From CAYUMU01 sp964445985 (GTDB lineage Bacteria; Planctomycetota; Planctomycetia; Pirellulales; S012-138): a DNA stretch of 64,000 bases. The notes below the pieces were generated by a model. The model was not told the DNA's origin. It saw nothing but the letters and a program-made list of their open reading frames with translations, and did not search any database. This document shows, one piece after another, positions 24,457 through 34,760 of the stretch (positions are counted from its first letter, which is position 1; the number at the start of each line of letters is the position of its first letter). Location: the NCBI GenBank assembly GCA_964445985.1, contig CAYUMU010000025.1, positions 7,723 to 71,722 on the forward strand, in the 5' to 3' direction. The translations under genes were made by a program, and so were the position numbers.

Positions 24457-27400
24457 ATGCATTATTTTCGATACCTGCTGATGTTGCTGGCTGCCTTGCC
24501 CTGGGGCGTACTGCCCTGCGCGGCGGGCGTTGCCTGGGCGGCCGACCAGGACGACGACATCGCCCCCAAGGAGTCGCCGCTGCGGAAGGATGTCGATCAA
24601 TTCACCAGGATCAAATTCACGCGGCTGGCTGAGGAAGCCTTCCAGGCCGCGGTCACGCCGGAAAATCCCGCGTGGGACGAGCCGACGCTGCTGCTGCACT
24701 GGGTGCAGGCTGGCAAGTGGGAAAAGGTCGGCGGCTTGCTGGAGCAGTTCGAAGCCGAAGCGGTGCGGCGGCTGCATGGCAAGATTTGCTCGGACTTGAC
24801 CTATGCCAATCCCAAGTCGACCATCCTGCCGCAAGACGTGATTGCCTTGGCCGACGCCTCGCCGGTGGAGCTGGATGACAAGCAAATCAGTCACCTGGGC
24901 GGGCTGGTCCGCCTGGCCATGCGCGACACGGAGTCGCGAACCGAGCTGGTGGAAATCCTGCGGAAAGGGACGCGGCGATTGGGCGGCCCCAGCGAGCGGC
25001 GTCGGTTGATGGCGGCTCGGTTGCTGGTCAACGCCCAACTGTTGGCAGAGGCCAAGGCGTTCGGTATTGCCGAACAGGACTTGCAGGTGGAGGCCGCCTT
25101 GCCAGAACAGGCTCCGGCCACCGCGACGCGCGGTTGGGCGGAATTGCTGGCCGTGCTCCGCAAGTCGTTGAGCAATGGCGGTGAAGTTGCGAATGACGCC
25201 GCGCGGCAAGCCGCGCTCGATGAATTGCACCTGCTGATGCTGGCCGGCACGCCGGCCGAGGTCGATCGGCAATTGCGCGCGATCGCGGCCGACAAGGCCC
25301 AGCCGCGGGTGGCCGGCGCGGTGTTTGCCATGATTGGCGAAAAAACGGCCGCCTCGAACCGCGAAGTCGATCTGACGGCGCGCGCGTTGCATATCGAACT
25401 GCAAGGCAGGGCGATGCGGCAGTTGGCCGCGACCACCGGTTTTGACGCCGAGCCCTGGCAGACCCTGGCCAACCTGGCCGCGAACAACTGGTTCAACGAA
25501 GCCCAATTCAGTTACAAGCTGTTGCCGACATGGCAAAAGGTGACCGACCCGGCGGCGCGCGCGCGTTACGCGCACGTGTCGCTGGAGCAGTTGATCGAGC
25601 ACGCGCCCTCGGGGGCCTGGCTGGCGGCGGTGGAGCCGCAGTTGGCCTCGATCATGCGAATCACGCTGGCCCGGCTGATTTTGTTTTCGGAAGACATTGA
25701 TCGCGTGTTGCCCCACGTGCAGGCGTTGCAACAGACCGACCTGGTGGCGGCCGGTTCGTTGGCGAACGCCTATCTGGAAAATTGGGCTCGCCGCCACGAT
25801 CCCAATCTTTCGGCCGAACTCCTCAAACAGTACAAGCTGGATAACCAGGTGGTGGTGCTGACCCGTTCGCAACAAGCCGCCGCGCTGACCCAACTGGCCG
25901 AGTTGCTCGAGTCGCTCTCGCCAGAAACGCGGGCTCTGCTCGACGAAGCTCAATTGGTCCGGGCGTTCGATTACTGCCACAGCAAGGCCGAGATTTACAC
26001 CCGCGAGCATGTGGTGCAAGTGTTCGGTTCGCTGGAAAAGCTGCCGGCCAGCCTGGTGTTGCTGATTTCGCAACGGATGCGCGACAAGTTGGCCGTGCAG
26101 TGGCGCGAGTTCACGGTGCAACGCGACGCCGCCACGCGGCGCACGGCTGCCGATATTTTCACGCTGGTACACGATGGCTACGCCGAAGCCACCGGCATGG
26201 CCGCCGCCTGGCTCAAGTCGCGGCCTGACTCGTATCGGATGAACGGCGCGGCGGGCTCGCTGTTTTCGGATTGGGCCGAGTTCTCGTACTTTCAGGGCGT
26301 GGCGGTGGAAGATGGCCGCGACCGCTTCGCTTCGTACCTGGAGCATAGCCGGCAATCGCTGGAGCACTTCCGCGCCGGGGCGAAGGCCTATGCGGCCGTG
26401 GTTCCCAGCTTGACTCGCGCGGAGTATGACCTGCTGCCCTACAAAGCCTGGTTCCATGGGCTGTTGGGCATTACCCACGACGCGGGCATCAACCTTCGCA
26501 AAGGCATCACCGCCGCCGACCTGAAAGAACTGCGGCAGGCCATGCTCGACCTGCCAGGCGGGGCCGGCGAGGTGCACTTGCGGCTGTTTTCGACCATGGT
26601 GGCCGAAAACATCGAGGCAGCCCGGATTGCTCCGGAAATGAAGTACCGCTATCTCTCCAGCGCGGTGCAGGTAACCGGCAGCCGGGCCACCATCTATCCG
26701 GCCGAAGAGAAGATCAAGTATTACGATTCGCTGCTGCAAGAAATCCGGTTGCGAACCCGGCTCGATGGCAGCGATCGGATCCGCGCGCCAGGCGTGTTTG
26801 GCGTGTTCGTGAGCCTGGTGCATACGGCCGATGTGGCCCGCGAAAGCGGCGGCTTCGCCAAGTACCTGATGAATGAGGTGCAGCGCACCGTGTCGGGCCG
26901 AACCATCGTGGAGAAGCCGCTCTACCGCGACCGCCTGGAAGAAGCCCTGCGGGTTTCGCTGGGTAACTTTTTCGAGATTCGCGCGATCGTGTTCGCCGAT
27001 CCGGCCGCGGGCGCCCGCGGCGCCGAGACTCCGCCCGGCGCGCCCCAGCGCGAGTGGCAAGAAACGCCGCTGGCCTACATCTTGCTTGCCACGAAAGACC
27101 CCACGGTCGATCGGGTGCCGGCTTTGGAGATGGAGCTCGATTTCTTCGATCGGGAAGGCAGGGTGGTCATTCCGGTGCCGTCGAACCCGTTGCAGATTGA
27201 GTTATCTGCCGAGGCGCCGCCGGGCCGGCCGGCCAAGAACCTGGCCATCACGCAGATTGTGGATAGCCGCGAATTGAAAGACAACCTGCTCAAGATCGAC
27301 GTGGCCGCCACGGCCGATGGCCTGGTGCCTGAGCTCGATCAGGTGCTCGATCTCAAAAACTATCCGCACGCCATTGTGGAAGTGGCCGACCGCGAAGGCT

Positions 27401-27993
27401 TGCAAATCGAGCGGTTGCACAGCGGGCCGGAAGGCATCTACCCCCTTTCCGAACGAAGCTGGACCATCCACCTCGACCCGGCCCCCTTGCTGCGCGGGGC
27501 GAAAGACCAGGTGGAGTTCGAGTTCCCCGCCGCGATGGCGAGCGACACCGAAATGGTCTATCGCCGCTACGACGACATGGACCCGGTGGAAGCCGCGGCC
27601 CGCTTTACGCTGGTGGAAGGAGACGAGGCCGCGCGGCTGTCGCGGATTGATTACCGCGTGTGGGGCGCGGGTGGGATTGGCCTGTTGGCGGTGGCCGCGT
27701 TGGCGGTGCTGGTGGCGCGACGCGGCAAAGACGAGAGCCTGGAAGCCCCGCCGCTGTTTGCCGTGCCGGGCGAGTGCACGCCCTTCGCGGTGATTGCGCT
27801 GCTGCAGCGGATTCAAACCAGCCCCGCGGTATCGCTCAGCGAAGCCGATCGCGCGTCGCTGGCGGCCGACATTCACTCCCTGGAGCAGCAAACATTTGCC
27901 CGTCAGGCCGGCTCGGCCCGCACCGAAGACTTGCAGGCGTTAGCCCGGGGCTGGGTTAGTAAGGCGCTGAAGTCGGCAAAGGTAGTGGTTTAG
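24457..27993 (+). CDS. Large envelope protein of the Bat/MoxR cluster (BatD-position), function unknown
   Basis: This is a 1178-residue protein. It has a signal peptide (1-29, 'GVAWA'), a long alpha-helical region to about residue 830 without recognisable motifs, a beta-rich region (about 870-1050), and one membrane segment ('GGIGLLAVAALAVLVA', about 1070-1087) with a cytoplasmic tail. A signal, a large extracytoplasmic part, one C-terminal anchor and the position beside VWA, TPR and MoxR genes are what a BatD-like partner would show, but I do not see a convincing BatD domain. Codon use matches the neighbours. Confidence 0.6.
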   Translation: MHYFRYLLMLLAALPWGVLPCAAGVAWAADQDDDIAPKESPLRKDVDQFTRIKFTRLAEEAFQAAVTPENPAWDEPTLLLHWVQAGKWEKVGGLLEQFEAEAVRRLHGKICSDLTYANPKSTILPQDVIALADASPVELDDKQISHLGGLVRLAMRDTESRTELVEILRKGTRRLGGPSERRRLMAARLLVNAQLLAEAKAFGIAEQDLQVEAALPEQAPATATRGWAELLAVLRKSLSNGGEVANDAARQAALDELHLLMLAGTPAEVDRQLRAIAADKAQPRVAGAVFAMIGEKTAASNREVDLTARALHIELQGRAMRQLAATTGFDAEPWQTLANLAANNWFNEAQFSYKLLPTWQKVTDPAARARYAHVSLEQLIEHAPSGAWLAAVEPQLASIMRITLARLILFSEDIDRVLPHVQALQQTDLVAAGSLANAYLENWARRHDPNLSAELLKQYKLDNQVVVLTRSQQAAALTQLAELLESLSPETRALLDEAQLVRAFDYCHSKAEIYTREHVVQVFGSLEKLPASLVLLISQRMRDKLAVQWREFTVQRDAATRRTAADIFTLVHDGYAEATGMAAAWLKSRPDSYRMNGAAGSLFSDWAEFSYFQGVAVEDGRDRFASYLEHSRQSLEHFRAGAKAYAAVVPSLTRAEYDLLPYKAWFHGLLGITHDAGINLRKGITAADLKELRQAMLDLPGGAGEVHLRLFSTMVAENIEAARIAPEMKYRYLSSAVQVTGSRATIYPAEEKIKYYDSLLQEIRLRTRLDGSDRIRAPGVFGVFVSLVHTADVARESGGFAKYLMNEVQRTVSGRTIVEKPLYRDRLEEALRVSLGNFFEIRAIVFADPAAGARGAETPPGAPQREWQETPLAYILLATKDPTVDRVPALEMELDFFDREGRVVIPVPSNPLQIELSAEAPPGRPAKNLAITQIVDSRELKDNLLKIDVAATADGLVPELDQVLDLKNYPHAIVEVADREGLQIERLHSGPEGIYPLSERSWTIHLDPAPLLRGAKDQVEFEFPAAMASDTEMVYRRYDDMDPVEAAARFTLVEGDEAARLSRIDYRVWGAGGIGLLAVAALAVLVARRGKDESLEAPPLFAVPGECTPFAVIALLQRIQTSPAVSLSEADRASLAADIHSLEQQTFARQAGSARTEDLQALARGWVSKALKSAKVVV

Positions 27994-28015
27994 CATCCGC
28001 TTTTTTCCGTAGGTC

Positions 28016-28091
28016 CTTAACGCGGGTCAACCACAAGCGGACTCGGCAGGCATTCAAGTTCTCCGCGGTTCGCAGAGATGTTAACAAGCAA
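28016..28091 (-). repeat. Dispersed double-hairpin element R2, copy C
   Basis: This is the inverted copy of the element at 7122-7197. It occupies half of the 149-bp gap that separates the VWA/TPR/1178-aa genes from the MoxR/DUF58 genes, starting 22 bp after the upstream stop codon. Confidence 0.8.
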
Positions 28092-28142
28092 AAAATTAAC
28101 CTTTCGCGGAGCGAAGGGCGACTTTCAACGGCCCTGGTGAAT

Positions 28143-29114
<972 letters not shown>

Positions 29115-29123
29115 CAGAGCGCC

Positions 29124-29975
29124 ATGGCCTATCAGCTCCCCATCGCCACCACGGCCCGGCGGCAGTTCGAGTTTGAAGTGAAGCGGCTGGCCGACAGCCT
29201 GAACTTTGGCGGCGACCCATCGCGCTATCTTGGCTCGGGCTTGGAGTACGCGCAGTCGCGTCCTTACGAGCCGGGCGATCCGGTGAAGTCGATGGATTGG
29301 CGAGTGACGGCCCGCACGGGCAAGCCGTTTGTCAAAGAGTACGAGGCCACGCGGCAGGTGGCCGTGTATCTGTTGGTGGATACTTCCGCTTCGATGTGCA
29401 TTGGCTCGACCGAGCGCGGCAAGTACCAATGGGCCGTGGTGCTGGCCGCCGCGCTGGCGCGGGCGGCGCAAGAGCGGATGAGTCCCGTGGGCTTGCTGGC
29501 CGCCGGCGAGCGCGAGTTGCGCGTGCCGCCCACGCTGGCCACCAGCACGGCCATGCGGTGGGCTCACCAGTTGCGGATGTACGACTTCCGCGAACAGACG
29601 ATGCTTGCCGACCGGCTCCGCACGCTGTCGGCGGCCCTCAAGGCCAAGACCGTGGTGGTGGTGCTCAGCGACCTGCATGAGCCGGCGGCCTTTCCGGCGC
29701 TCGAACTGTTGGCCACTTCGCACGAAGTGATCACGCTGTGGCTGGAAGATCCGGCCGAAGCCGCGCCGCCGCGGCGAGGCATCTTCCGTGCTCGCGAAGC
29801 CGAAACGGGGCAATCGTTCGTGCTGACCCGCCGCACGCCGCTGGCCAGCCACGATCGCATCCGCAACGCCCTGGTCGATGGCGGCCTGGAGTTCTTGCAC
29901 TTGCCGATCGATCAGCCGGTGCTCCCCCGGTTGCGGCATTTTCTCAAGCATCGCAAATCGCTGGGGCACGCCTGA
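29124..29975 (+). CDS. DUF58-domain protein
   Basis: This is a 283-residue DUF58 protein, the usual immediate partner of MoxR. The defining block 'SRPYEPGDPVKSMDW' (45-59) is followed by a degenerate VWA-like fold with 'VDTSASM' (85-91). The N-terminal membrane helices found in longer DUF58 proteins are absent, so this copy is probably cytoplasmic or peripheral. It is spaced 9 bp after moxR and 2 bp before the next gene, so clearly co-transcribed. Confidence 0.92.
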   Translation: MAYQLPIATTARRQFEFEVKRLADSLNFGGDPSRYLGSGLEYAQSRPYEPGDPVKSMDWRVTARTGKPFVKEYEATRQVAVYLLVDTSASMCIGSTERGKYQWAVVLAAALARAAQERMSPVGLLAAGERELRVPPTLATSTAMRWAHQLRMYDFREQTMLADRLRTLSAALKAKTVVVVLSDLHEPAAFPALELLATSHEVITLWLEDPAEAAPPRRGIFRAREAETGQSFVLTRRTPLASHDRIRNALVDGGLEFLHLPIDQPVLPRLRHFLKHRKSLGHA

Positions 29976-29977
29976 CC

Positions 29978-30841
29978 ATGCCGCCGCGCAAGCCTACCAA
30001 ACGCACTATCAGCTTGCTGCTCGCCGCGATTGCGTGCATCGCCGTGGTGGCGGTGGTGCTGTATCTGCGTAGGGATAGCTCCGTGACCATTGGCGTGGAA
30101 GGCCGGCAGACCGCGGTGCTTCCCCTCGCCGCCTTGCAAGCGATTCCTTACACCCATGGCGACGCCATTGCCTTGCGAATTGCCAACGTGACGCCGGTGG
30201 CCGGCCAGCCGGGCAGCTATCGCTACGATCTTCGCTACATGGCCTACGGACCGGGCGAGCACGATCTGAGCAAGTACCTGATGGATGCGGCCGGCGCCCG
30301 GCCAGATGAACTTCCTGAAATGCCGGTGGTCGTGAATGCCCTGCTGGCCGACGACTACAGCGGCAAGCTGTTCGAGACGCCGGCGGCGCCGATCAACTTG
30401 AATTCCAACTATCGCCTGGCGATGGGCCTGTTGTGGGCGCTTTGGGCCGCGCTGTTGATTCCGTTGGTGATGCTGGGACGCAAACGTCGCAAGGTGGTCG
30501 TGGCAGCTCCGCCGCCGCCGACCGTGCCGGAGCGACTGCAAGAGCTGTTGCAGCTGGCCCAGCGGGAACCGCTGGCCGTGGAGCAGCAGGCCGATCTGGA
30601 AAAGCTACTCATGGCGTTTTGGGCCGAAAGGTTGGGCGTGCATACCGATCGCCTGGCCGACACGCTTGAGCAACTGCGGCAACACCCGACCGCCGCCGCG
30701 CAGGTTCATCTGGTGGAAAAGTGGCTGCACGGCCGCGCTTCGCCGGCGCAGGGAAATGGCGCGCCGGCGAATGGCAAAGTTGCCCGCGAGCTGCTGCAAG
30801 AACTCGGTTGGGCCGCGACGGGCCAGGGAGCCCGCGCATGA
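29978..30841 (+). CDS. Bitopic membrane protein of the MoxR cluster (DUF4381 position)
   Basis: This is a 287-residue protein with a membrane helix at 11-30, an extracytoplasmic beta-rich part (about 35-140), a second helix at about 146-166, and a cytoplasmic helical domain rich in Gln/Leu ('LQELLQLAQREPLAVEQQAD'). Position and topology match the DUF4381-like genes seen between DUF58 and VWA genes in other MoxR operons, but sequence identity to that family cannot be asserted. It starts 2 bp after the DUF58 stop and overlaps the next gene by ATGA. Confidence 0.65.
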   Translation: MPPRKPTKRTISLLLAAIACIAVVAVVLYLRRDSSVTIGVEGRQTAVLPLAALQAIPYTHGDAIALRIANVTPVAGQPGSYRYDLRYMAYGPGEHDLSKYLMDAAGARPDELPEMPVVVNALLADDYSGKLFETPAAPINLNSNYRLAMGLLWALWAALLIPLVMLGRKRRKVVVAAPPPPTVPERLQELLQLAQREPLAVEQQADLEKLLMAFWAERLGVHTDRLADTLEQLRQHPTAAAQVHLVEKWLHGRASPAQGNGAPANGKVARELLQELGWAATGQGARA

Positions 30842-31782
30842 TGGTCTTCACCTGGCCGGTGTTGATTCCGTTGCTCACGATCCCCATTCTGTGGGGCTTT
30901 TGGCAGTGGTTTGCCCGTGGCCAGCCGTTGGTGCTGCCGCTCGATCACTTGCAGGCCCGGCGTGGCTGGTTCCTCGATCGCTTGCTGCGCATATTCTCGC
31001 TCGTGCCCGCGGGCCTGCTCGCGGTGGCGCTGCTGTTGGCGGCGCAGCCGCTGGTGGAAGGGCCGCCCACCTTCCCGGCGCAGGTCACCAACATTCAGAT
31101 CGTGCTCGACACCTCGGGCAGCATGAACGAGCCGTTCGGCAACCGCGCCAAGGCCGACGGCAAGCAATTCACGCGGTTCGACGCGGCCATGGAAGCCATC
31201 GACACGTTCACGCAGAACCGCCAGGGCGACGCGTTTGGGTTCTCGATCTTCACCAACAAAGTCATTCACTGGGTGCCGCTGACGACCGACCTTTCGGCCA
31301 TTCGTCTAGCCACGCCGTTCGTGCGGCCGGGTGCGTTTCCGCTTAACTGGTGGGACGGCACCAAGATTGGCAACGCCATTCTGGCCTGCGCCGAGTTGCT
31401 CGAACATCGGAACGAAGGCGACCGGATGCTGATCGTGCTTACCGATGGTGAAACCTCGGACCTCGAAGGCCCACTGGCCACGCAGGTGGGCCAAATGCTC
31501 AAGTCCAAGAACATCATTCTGTATGCCGTCTCCGTGCGAACCGGCCCCCCCTTGGACGACCTGCGAACCGTCTGCGAAGCGACCGGCGGCCAGGCCTTCG
31601 AGTCGGGCGACGTGCCTGCGCTTCAAGCGGTGTTCCGCCAGATCGACCGCTTGCAAAAGGCCAAGCTGGTTTCGTCGCAAACCCAGTGGCTGCAATTCGA
31701 CCGCCCCTTTGCGCTGGCAGGATTGGGCTTGCTGGCGTTCCAACTGCTGGCGGCGCTAGGGCTGCGGTATACGCCCTGGTAG
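30838..31782 (+). CDS. VWA-domain membrane protein (BatA-like), last gene of the MoxR cluster
   Basis: This is a 314-residue protein with N-terminal helices (about 5-24 and 52-70), a VWA domain with complete MIDAS 'DTSGS' (91-95) and 'LTDGETSD', and a C-terminal helix (about 291-310). It overlaps the preceding gene by 4 nt. A second methionine directly follows the first. It ends 10 bp from the convergent surE gene, so a terminator must lie within the coding ends. It is the paralogue of the VWA gene at 22594. Confidence 0.9.
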   Translation: MMVFTWPVLIPLLTIPILWGFWQWFARGQPLVLPLDHLQARRGWFLDRLLRIFSLVPAGLLAVALLLAAQPLVEGPPTFPAQVTNIQIVLDTSGSMNEPFGNRAKADGKQFTRFDAAMEAIDTFTQNRQGDAFGFSIFTNKVIHWVPLTTDLSAIRLATPFVRPGAFPLNWWDGTKIGNAILACAELLEHRNEGDRMLIVLTDGETSDLEGPLATQVGQMLKSKNIILYAVSVRTGPPLDDLRTVCEATGGQAFESGDVPALQAVFRQIDRLQKAKLVSSQTQWLQFDRPFALAGLGLLAFQLLAALGLRYTPW

Positions 31783-31792
31783 GTCTACGTGC

Positions 31793-32557
31793 TCAGCGCA
31801 AGTCCATCTTCCAACCGGCCATCTCCTCGAGCCGTCGGTGATTCGTCATGGCGAAATCCAGCGGCGTGAGGGTCATGTGGCCTTTGGCCAGGGCTGTTAC
31901 ATCGGTTGCGTGCTCGCTCGGGGGCGGCGGCGGGTCGTTGGTGGCCCAATAGTAGTTGCGGCCGCGGGGATCGACGCGTTTTTCAAAGCTCTCGCCATAC
32001 CGGGCCACGCCCATCGGCACCATGACCAATTGAGGCGCGGTTTGCTCGGTGGCCGCGGTGGGCAGGTTGAGATTGTAGAGGTGCGGGCCAGGCGTCTCGT
32101 GGGCCTGAAGCTGCTCGATCACCTGTCGGGCCAGCACCGCCGCGCGAGCGAAATTGGCGTGCTCTTTGAACTCCAGCGACACCGCGATGCTGGTGATGCC
32201 GAAAAAGGCGCCCTCGATGGCCGCCGCCACCGTGCCGGAGTAGAGCACGTTGATGCCGGCGTTGAGCCCACCGTTGATGCCGGAAACCACCATGTCGGGC
32301 CGCTCGGGCAGCAGCGCCGCAATGCCGAGCTTGACGCAGTCGGCGGGGCTGCCTTCCACGCCCCAACCGCGGGGCTGGTCGCCGTTGAAAACCTTTTGGG
32401 CGATCAACGGGGTAAGGAAGGTGATGGCATGCCCCACGCCGCTTTGCTCGGTCATCGGCGAAACCACCGTGACCTCGGCAATGCGATGCAACTCGCGCTC
32501 CATGGCGGCCAGGCCGGGGGCGTAGACACCGTCGTCGTTGGTTAACAGAATTCGCAT
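31793..32557 (-). CDS. surE: 5'/3'-nucleotidase SurE
   Basis: This is a 254-residue metal-dependent nucleotidase that dephosphorylates nucleoside monophosphates. The signature N-terminus 'MRILLTNDDGVYAPG' carries the metal-binding Asp pair (D8, D9); 'SGVGHAIT' and 'SGINGGLNAG' supply the Ser/Asn ligands. Length fits. ATG 32557 gives the canonical start; the TTG four codons upstream is less likely. It lies 17 bp downstream of trpS on the same strand, so the two are probably co-transcribed. Confidence 0.96.
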   Translation of the reverse strand: MRILLTNDDGVYAPGLAAMERELHRIAEVTVVSPMTEQSGVGHAITFLTPLIAQKVFNGDQPRGWGVEGSPADCVKLGIAALLPERPDMVVSGINGGLNAGINVLYSGTVAAAIEGAFFGITSIAVSLEFKEHANFARAAVLARQVIEQLQAHETPGPHLYNLNLPTAATEQTAPQLVMVPMGVARYGESFEKRVDPRGRNYYWATNDPPPPPSEHATDVTALAKGHMTLTPLDFAMTNHRRLEEMAGWKMDLR

Positions 32558-32574
32558 GCTGATGCTCAAATTTC

Positions 32575-33540
32575 TTAAGATTTAACGCCACAAGCTGTTT
32601 GGGCTCGCAGCAAAACGGTAGCGGCCTTGCGCCGCGCGGTGGCGGCGCCATCGGCCAGCACTTCGCGAACTTTTGCGGGCTGGGCGGCCAGGTCGGCACG
32701 GCGGGCGCGGGGCTCGGCAAAGAATTCATCGGCCTTGTCGGCCAGGGCTTTTTTGATTTCGCCGTAACCAAAGCCGCCGCGGAGATACAGGGCCGCCATC
32801 TGCTCGCGCTCCGCGGCCGAAGCAAACAGGCTATAGAGCTGATACAGGTGATCGCCAGCCGGTTCCTTGGGTTCTTCCATGGGCCGCGAATCGGTTTGGA
32901 TTCGCATGATCTTCTTCCGCATGGCCTTGGGGTCGTCGAACAGCTCGATGGTGTTGTTGTAGCTCTTGGACATTTTCTCGCCATCGGTGCCGGGCACTTT
33001 GGCCGAGTCGTCCAGGATTTTGGCCTTGGGGAGCACGAAGGTATCGCCGAACAGATGATTGAACCGGCCGGCCAGGTCGCGGCAGACTTCAATATGCTGC
33101 ACCTGATCGGCGCCCACCGGCACCACGTGGCTGTCGTAGGCCAGGATGTCGGCCGACATGAGCACTGGGTAGGTGAATAGCCCCGCGTCGGCGGCGAGAC
33201 CTTTGTCTTTCTTTTCTTTGTAGGCCACGCAACGTTCGAGCAAGCCCAGGGGGGTGATGGCCAGCAGCAGCCAGTTGAGCTCGGAAATCTCCGGCACGTC
33301 GGACTGGAAGAAGAGCGTGGCGCGCGACGGGTCGAGCCCTAGCGCCAGCAGGTCCAGGGCCGCGTCGAGCGAATGTTGCTTGAGCAGCTCGCGATCGCGG
33401 ATGGTGGTTAGCGCGTGCAGGTTGGCAATGAAGTAGTACGATTCGTCTTCGTCTTGCAGGTCGATGTACTGGCGAATCGCGCCAAAATAATTGCCCCAGT
33501 GGAAGCGACCGGTGGGCTGGATGCCGGAGAGGACACGCAT
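32575..33540 (-). CDS. trpS: Tryptophanyl-tRNA synthetase
   Basis: This is a 321-residue class I aminoacyl-tRNA synthetase charging tRNA-Trp. The HIGH-like motif is 'PTGRFHWGNY' (9-18) and the KMSKS loop is exact (189-193). The bacterial-type length and the mid-domain 'GADQVQHIEV' fit. It is followed by surE. I see no T-box or other leader RNA upstream; only 80 bp separate it from the hydrolase gene. Confidence 0.97.
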   Translation of the reverse strand: MRVLSGIQPTGRFHWGNYFGAIRQYIDLQDEDESYYFIANLHALTTIRDRELLKQHSLDAALDLLALGLDPSRATLFFQSDVPEISELNWLLLAITPLGLLERCVAYKEKKDKGLAADAGLFTYPVLMSADILAYDSHVVPVGADQVQHIEVCRDLAGRFNHLFGDTFVLPKAKILDDSAKVPGTDGEKMSKSYNNTIELFDDPKAMRKKIMRIQTDSRPMEEPKEPAGDHLYQLYSLFASAAEREQMAALYLRGGFGYGEIKKALADKADEFFAEPRARRADLAAQPAKVREVLADGAATARRKAATVLLRAQTACGVKS

Positions 33541-33620
33541 GGGAAGTTCGGAGTTCGGGAGTTCGGAATTCGGAGTTGAAAGACCAAGTAATCCAGGCTT
33601 GAAACCAGGTTCAATTGCCG

Positions 33621-34301
33621 TTAAATCGCGAAGCTTTCTCCAGGAGATAGCACAACGGGTTCGGCCGAGGTTTCTTGGCGCACGCGGGCTGCCCAGGCGG
33701 CGGCGTCTTGGGCGATGGGGGGCCAGGTATTGTAGTGGGCCGGGGCCACCCGTTTGGGTTTGAGGAACTGGATTGCCTGAATGGAATCGTCGGGACCCAT
33801 GGTGAAGTGGTCGCCGATCGGCAGCACGGCCAGGTCCAAGCCCACCGCGCCGATGAGTTGCATGTCCATGAACAGGGCCGTATCGCAGGCAAAATAGACG
33901 TTCTTCCCGTCCAGGTTCAGCAGGAAGCCGGCCGGGTTGCCGCCGGGGCCGCCGTCGGGCATGGTCGAACTATGGTGGGCGATGGTCAGCTTTACCCGCC
34001 CGAAGGGCTGCCGCAGGCTGCCGCCCAGGTTCATGCCAATGGTGTGTTTCACGCCCTGCTGGCCAATCCAGTCGCACACCTCGTAGACACCGATCACCGG
34101 GGCGGAGGTTCGCTGGGCGATGGCCACGGTGTCGCCCACATGGTCGGCATGGCCGTGCGAAAGCAGGATGAAGTCGGCCTCGACGTCGGCAGCTTTCACC
34201 GGCGAGGTGGGCGAGTCATCGAGAAACGGGTCAAGCAGCAGCTTATGCTTGGCCGTTTGAATGGCCCAGGCACCGTGGCCAAGCCAGGTGAAAGTGGTCA
34301 T
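33621..34301 (-). CDS. Metal-dependent hydrolase, metallo-beta-lactamase fold (UPF0173)
   Basis: This is a 226-residue stand-alone MBL-fold hydrolase. The HxHxDH motif 'SHGHADH' (48-54) and later His ligands ('AHHSSTMPDGG', 'APAHYNTWP') are present. The sequence style 'TWLGHGAWAI' at the N-terminus is typical of the UPF0173 (YtkL) family, whose physiological substrate is unknown. ATG 34301 gives the family's usual beginning; the open frame upstream is unlike any leader. Confidence 0.92.
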   Translation of the reverse strand: MTTFTWLGHGAWAIQTAKHKLLLDPFLDDSPTSPVKAADVEADFILLSHGHADHVGDTVAIAQRTSAPVIGVYEVCDWIGQQGVKHTIGMNLGGSLRQPFGRVKLTIAHHSSTMPDGGPGGNPAGFLLNLDGKNVYFACDTALFMDMQLIGAVGLDLAVLPIGDHFTMGPDDSIQAIQFLKPKRVAPAHYNTWPPIAQDAAAWAARVRQETSAEPVVLSPGESFAI

Positions 34302-34385
34302 GAAAAGGGAACCTGCGGTCGGGGAGAACACGAAAGCGGCAGCCGATGCTTGGGTGGGCACGGCGATCAACGGTTTCAAGCCAAT

Positions 34386-34412
34386 GTAGGGCAGGCTGCT
34401 GCCTGCCACAAT
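34386..34412 (+). repeat. R3 palindromic repeat, copy 1
   Basis: The element GTAGGGCAGGCTGCTGCC continues into TGCCACAAT. The core GGCAGGC..GCCTGCC is self-complementary. An exact reverse-complement copy is at 34761-34787 and a variant at 36393-36418. Confidence 0.75.
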
Positions 34413-34602
34413 CCGGGTTGAATCGCCAATCCCCCTTCGACTGCACACCGCCGGGGCTGAAACGCCAGGCGGTCACTCGCCCACGGTGCGGGCGAGGTTG
34501 TCAATCGTGCGCAATGGGGTGGGATCCGCCGCCGCACGCCCGATGCTGTTCAAGATCGTTCTCACCAAAATCTTGGTCGAGTATGCTGGGAATCGCGGCG
34601 GC

Positions 34603-34756
34603 TGGCAACGATGACGGTTGTTGGCCATTCAGGACGCATCTCTCGTCCGAGCGAGCCCATTTCGCAACGTAAATCGCCTGGGTATCGCCACGACTTTGGT
34701 CAAGTATCCTGGTCTTCGAACCGCATGGCAACGAGGACGGTTGTTGGGCATTCAGG
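34603..34756 (+). repeat. Direct repeat pair, 31 nt, period 123 bp
   Basis: The sequence beginning TGGCAACGATGACGGTTG at 34603 recurs at 34726 with two differences. Looser similarity extends about 35 bp to the left of both copies (GTCGAGTATGCTGG versus GTCAAGTATCCTGG). Confidence 0.65.
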
Positions 34757-34760
34757 CCAC

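Noticed and set aside
24421..27060. Long open frame (879 codons) on the minus strand opposite the 1178-aa gene
   Set aside because: It is a high-GC antisense shadow: the plus-strand frame has a signal peptide, anchor and operon context, while the minus frame is His/Arg/Gln-rich with no domain.
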